A DNA stretch of 7,083 nt, from positions 1 through 7,083 of the forward strand of contig CANBTO010000257.1 in assembly GCA_947372405.1 (NCBI GenBank), in the 5' to 3' direction. This DNA comes from Verrucomicrobiaceae bacterium. Lineage in GTDB: Bacteria > Verrucomicrobiota > Verrucomicrobiae > Verrucomicrobiales > Akkermansiaceae. Positions 5,740 through 7,083 of the stretch are shown here, piece after piece (within the stretch, counting starts at the first letter, position 1; every line of letters begins with the position of its first letter). The position numbers and the translations under genes are program-made. The notes below the pieces were generated by a model. That model did no database searches. It worked only from the letters and a program-made list of their open reading frames with translations, and had not been told where the DNA came from.

Positions 5740-7083
5740 TCAGTCGCTCATCTGCCAGTCAATGCCGGGATTGGTCAGACTTTTAGCGCCAATTTTGGTT
5801 ACTCCATTCATGAACCAGATGCTGCGCGCGCCAGTGCTTTTGTTCTGCAAAACGAGGTCGGGCCAGCCGTCGTTGTTGAAGTCATCCGCACCTGCTATCC
5901 TCCAGTCTCCCACCGCCGCCGCCAGATTCACGGAGCTGGTGTGGGTGGTTCCATTCATGACCCAAACCCTTCGTGCTCCGTTCGCTGAATTCTCCAGCAC
6001 AATATCCGGCTTTCCGTCACCGCTGAAATCACCGATGCAAGCGATCCGCCAATCCGTGGAGATCTTACCGATACTCGCCGAGCTGCCGCTGTAAGACGTG
6101 CCGTTCATGAGCCAGATCCGACGCGCGCCGGTGGCTGAATTCTGCCAGGCAAGGTCAGGTTTGCCGTCGCCATTGAAATCTCCGACTCCCGCGATCTGCC
6201 ATTCGACATCCACGGTCTGCAATTTTTTGGTGCTGGTTACGTTCACGCCATCCATCAAGTCGATCTTCAACGCGCCGGTGGCCGGTTCCTGCCAGACGAG
6301 GTCTGGCTGGCCGTCGCCGTTGAAATCACCGACTCCCGAAATCCGCCAAGTGGTCGGCACAACACCGAGGGTGGCGGTGCTGGCATGCATGGCTCTGTTC
6401 ATGAACCAGATTCTTCGCGCTCCGGTGACGGTATTCTGCAGAATCAGGTCGGAACTGCCGTCACCGTTGAAATCGTGCGGCGGCTGCAGGATGGCATGGC
6501 CATAATTCATCCCGCTTGCGGAAATAGTGGTGAATTTGGTCACCACCGAAGATCCCGAATCCAGCACCTGCGTGATGCCTCCCCATGCCAGATCTGTTTT
6601 GCCCGAAAAATGTGCGGTCTCGCCGTTAGCGATGCTGCTAGAGCCTTCCTTGAATTGAAAGTGCATACCGGCATCAATCGGAAATGGCGCACCAAACGTG
6701 AAATTTACGGTCTGGGTGATCACCTGCCTTTTAAGGGTTACCAAATGCAACGCATCCATGACGAGCACCTGTGTGTTCTCGACACCGTTTGCATGACTAA
6801 AAGCATCTGCCGAAGCAGTTTGCAAAGCGGCGGTTTTATCGCATTTAAAATCCGCGTTGAGCAACAGTTGATAGGTGAGGCTGCCGGTCTGGCCGTTGAG
6901 GGCACCACCATCTATGGTCAAGGTGTCGGACCAGGAGTTCGAGATGGACACATTGCCGAAAGTGCCGAGCCCGTCGAGTTGTCTCGCAACGTCAAGGATG
7001 AGTGTGGCTTTGCTGAATCCTTGAGCCGAGAAGCTGGAAACATCGGCCACTTGCCCATCATAACCATAGTAGTCCGGGACGGT
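5740..7083 (-). CDS. FG-GAP/VCBS repeat protein, probably exported (N-terminus outside window)
   Basis: The reading frame is open to the right edge, beginning TVPDYYGYDGQVADVSS, so the start and any signal peptide lie outside; 447 residues are visible. Residues 1-203 are rich in Ser, Thr, Gly and small hydrophobics, with strand-like blocks such as SNSWSDTLTIDGGALNG, HFSGKTDLAWGGITQVL and FTTISASGMNYG. These resemble the passenger region of PEP-CTERM-type exoproteins, though no PEP-CTERM tail is present. Residues 204-447 are five FG-GAP repeats of 49-50 residues with calcium-binding DFNGDGxPDL loops and TGARRIWFMNG blocks; such repeats build calcium-stabilised beta-propellers or integrin-like folds in surface and secreted proteins. 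The protein ends cleanly at IDWQMSD in the fifth repeat without an anchor or sorting signal. Adhesion or polysaccharide binding is possible, but the function is unknown. It converges with priA. Confidence 0.88.
   Translation of the reverse strand, partial: TVPDYYGYDGQVADVSSFSAQGFSKATLILDVARQLDGLGTFGNVSISNSWSDTLTIDGGALNGQTGSLTYQLLLNADFKCDKTAALQTASADAFSHANGVENTQVLVMDALHLVTLKRQVITQTVNFTFGAPFPIDAGMHFQFKEGSSSIANGETAHFSGKTDLAWGGITQVLDSGSSVVTKFTTISASGMNYGHAILQPPHDFNGDGSSDLILQNTVTGARRIWFMNRAMHASTATLGVVPTTWRISGVGDFNGDGQPDLVWQEPATGALKIDLMDGVNVTSTKKLQTVDVEWQIAGVGDFNGDGKPDLAWQNSATGARRIWLMNGTSYSGSSASIGKISTDWRIACIGDFSGDGKPDIVLENSANGARRVWVMNGTTHTSSVNLAAAVGDWRIAGADDFNNDGWPDLVLQNKSTGARSIWFMNGVTKIGAKSLTNPGIDWQMSD
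5743..6474 (-). repeat. Five tandem FG-GAP coding repeats, 147-150 bp period
   Basis: On the minus strand the units begin at the Asp codon of each DFNGDG-type loop, at 6474, 6327, 6180, 6030 and 5883. The spacings are 147, 147, 150 and 147 bases. The loops read DFNGDGSSDL, DFNGDGQPDL, DFNGDGKPDL, DFSGDGKPDI and DFNNDGWPDL. Each is followed by a TGA(R/L) block, an (I/V)W(F/L/V)MN block and a closing W-x-I or W-x-M strand. Unit 2 is the outlier: it reads TGALKIDLMDG where the others have TGARRIWFMNG. The last unit is slightly shorter (47 residues) and ends the protein. The repeats are part of the coding sequence, not an independent element. Confidence 0.9.

Noticed and set aside
5743..6474. CRISPR array or non-coding tandem repeat
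   Set aside because: The 147-150 base units are in frame, vary at codon level and encode FG-GAP loops, with no short identical repeats or spacers.

Overview
The window is a stretch of a GC-rich bacterial chromosome (not computed) with ordinary housekeeping and exported genes. It suggests a member of the Verrucomicrobia, probably near Luteolibacter, Haloferula or Akkermansia. Three things point that way. Two exported thioredoxin-fold proteins carry an FTGSDWCxxC signature. The priA upstream region has a perfect TGTTC-N4-GAACA dyad, which I recall as the LexA motif described for that phylum. The last gene has FG-GAP repeats with TGARRIWFMNG blocks. No 16S gene is present, so the placement is an inference.

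Layout. On the minus strand, reading right to left, two small exported thioredoxin-fold genes (1532-1074 and 1042-593) form a probable two-gene operon. It closes with a clear intrinsic terminator (563-531) and is followed by the 5' part of leuS (482 to the left edge). Diverging from them on the plus strand is rdgB/HAM1 (1611-2204), a house-cleaning nucleotide pyrophosphatase. A small NlpC/P60-type lipoprotein (2246-2767) follows on the same strand. It converges with a minus-strand gene for a small cytosolic protein of unknown function (3245-2784), possibly a single-strand nucleic-acid binder. That gene is divergent from priA (3409-5625, plus), the replication-restart helicase. The 163-bp region between them holds the LexA-type dyad and a candidate promoter overlapping it. 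The right end is a minus-strand FG-GAP/VCBS repeat protein (7083-5740), whose N-terminus lies beyond the window and which converges with priA.

Functional threads. leuS, rdgB and priA cover aminoacylation, nucleotide-pool cleaning and replication restart. The thioredoxin pair and the NlpC/P60 lipoprotein act in the envelope, and the repeat protein is probably exported. No mobile element, CRISPR array, tRNA or rRNA was seen. The most notable signal is the perfect LexA-type operator between priA and the unknown gene, which raises the possibility of damage-inducible control of one or both. The rest of the window looks conventional.
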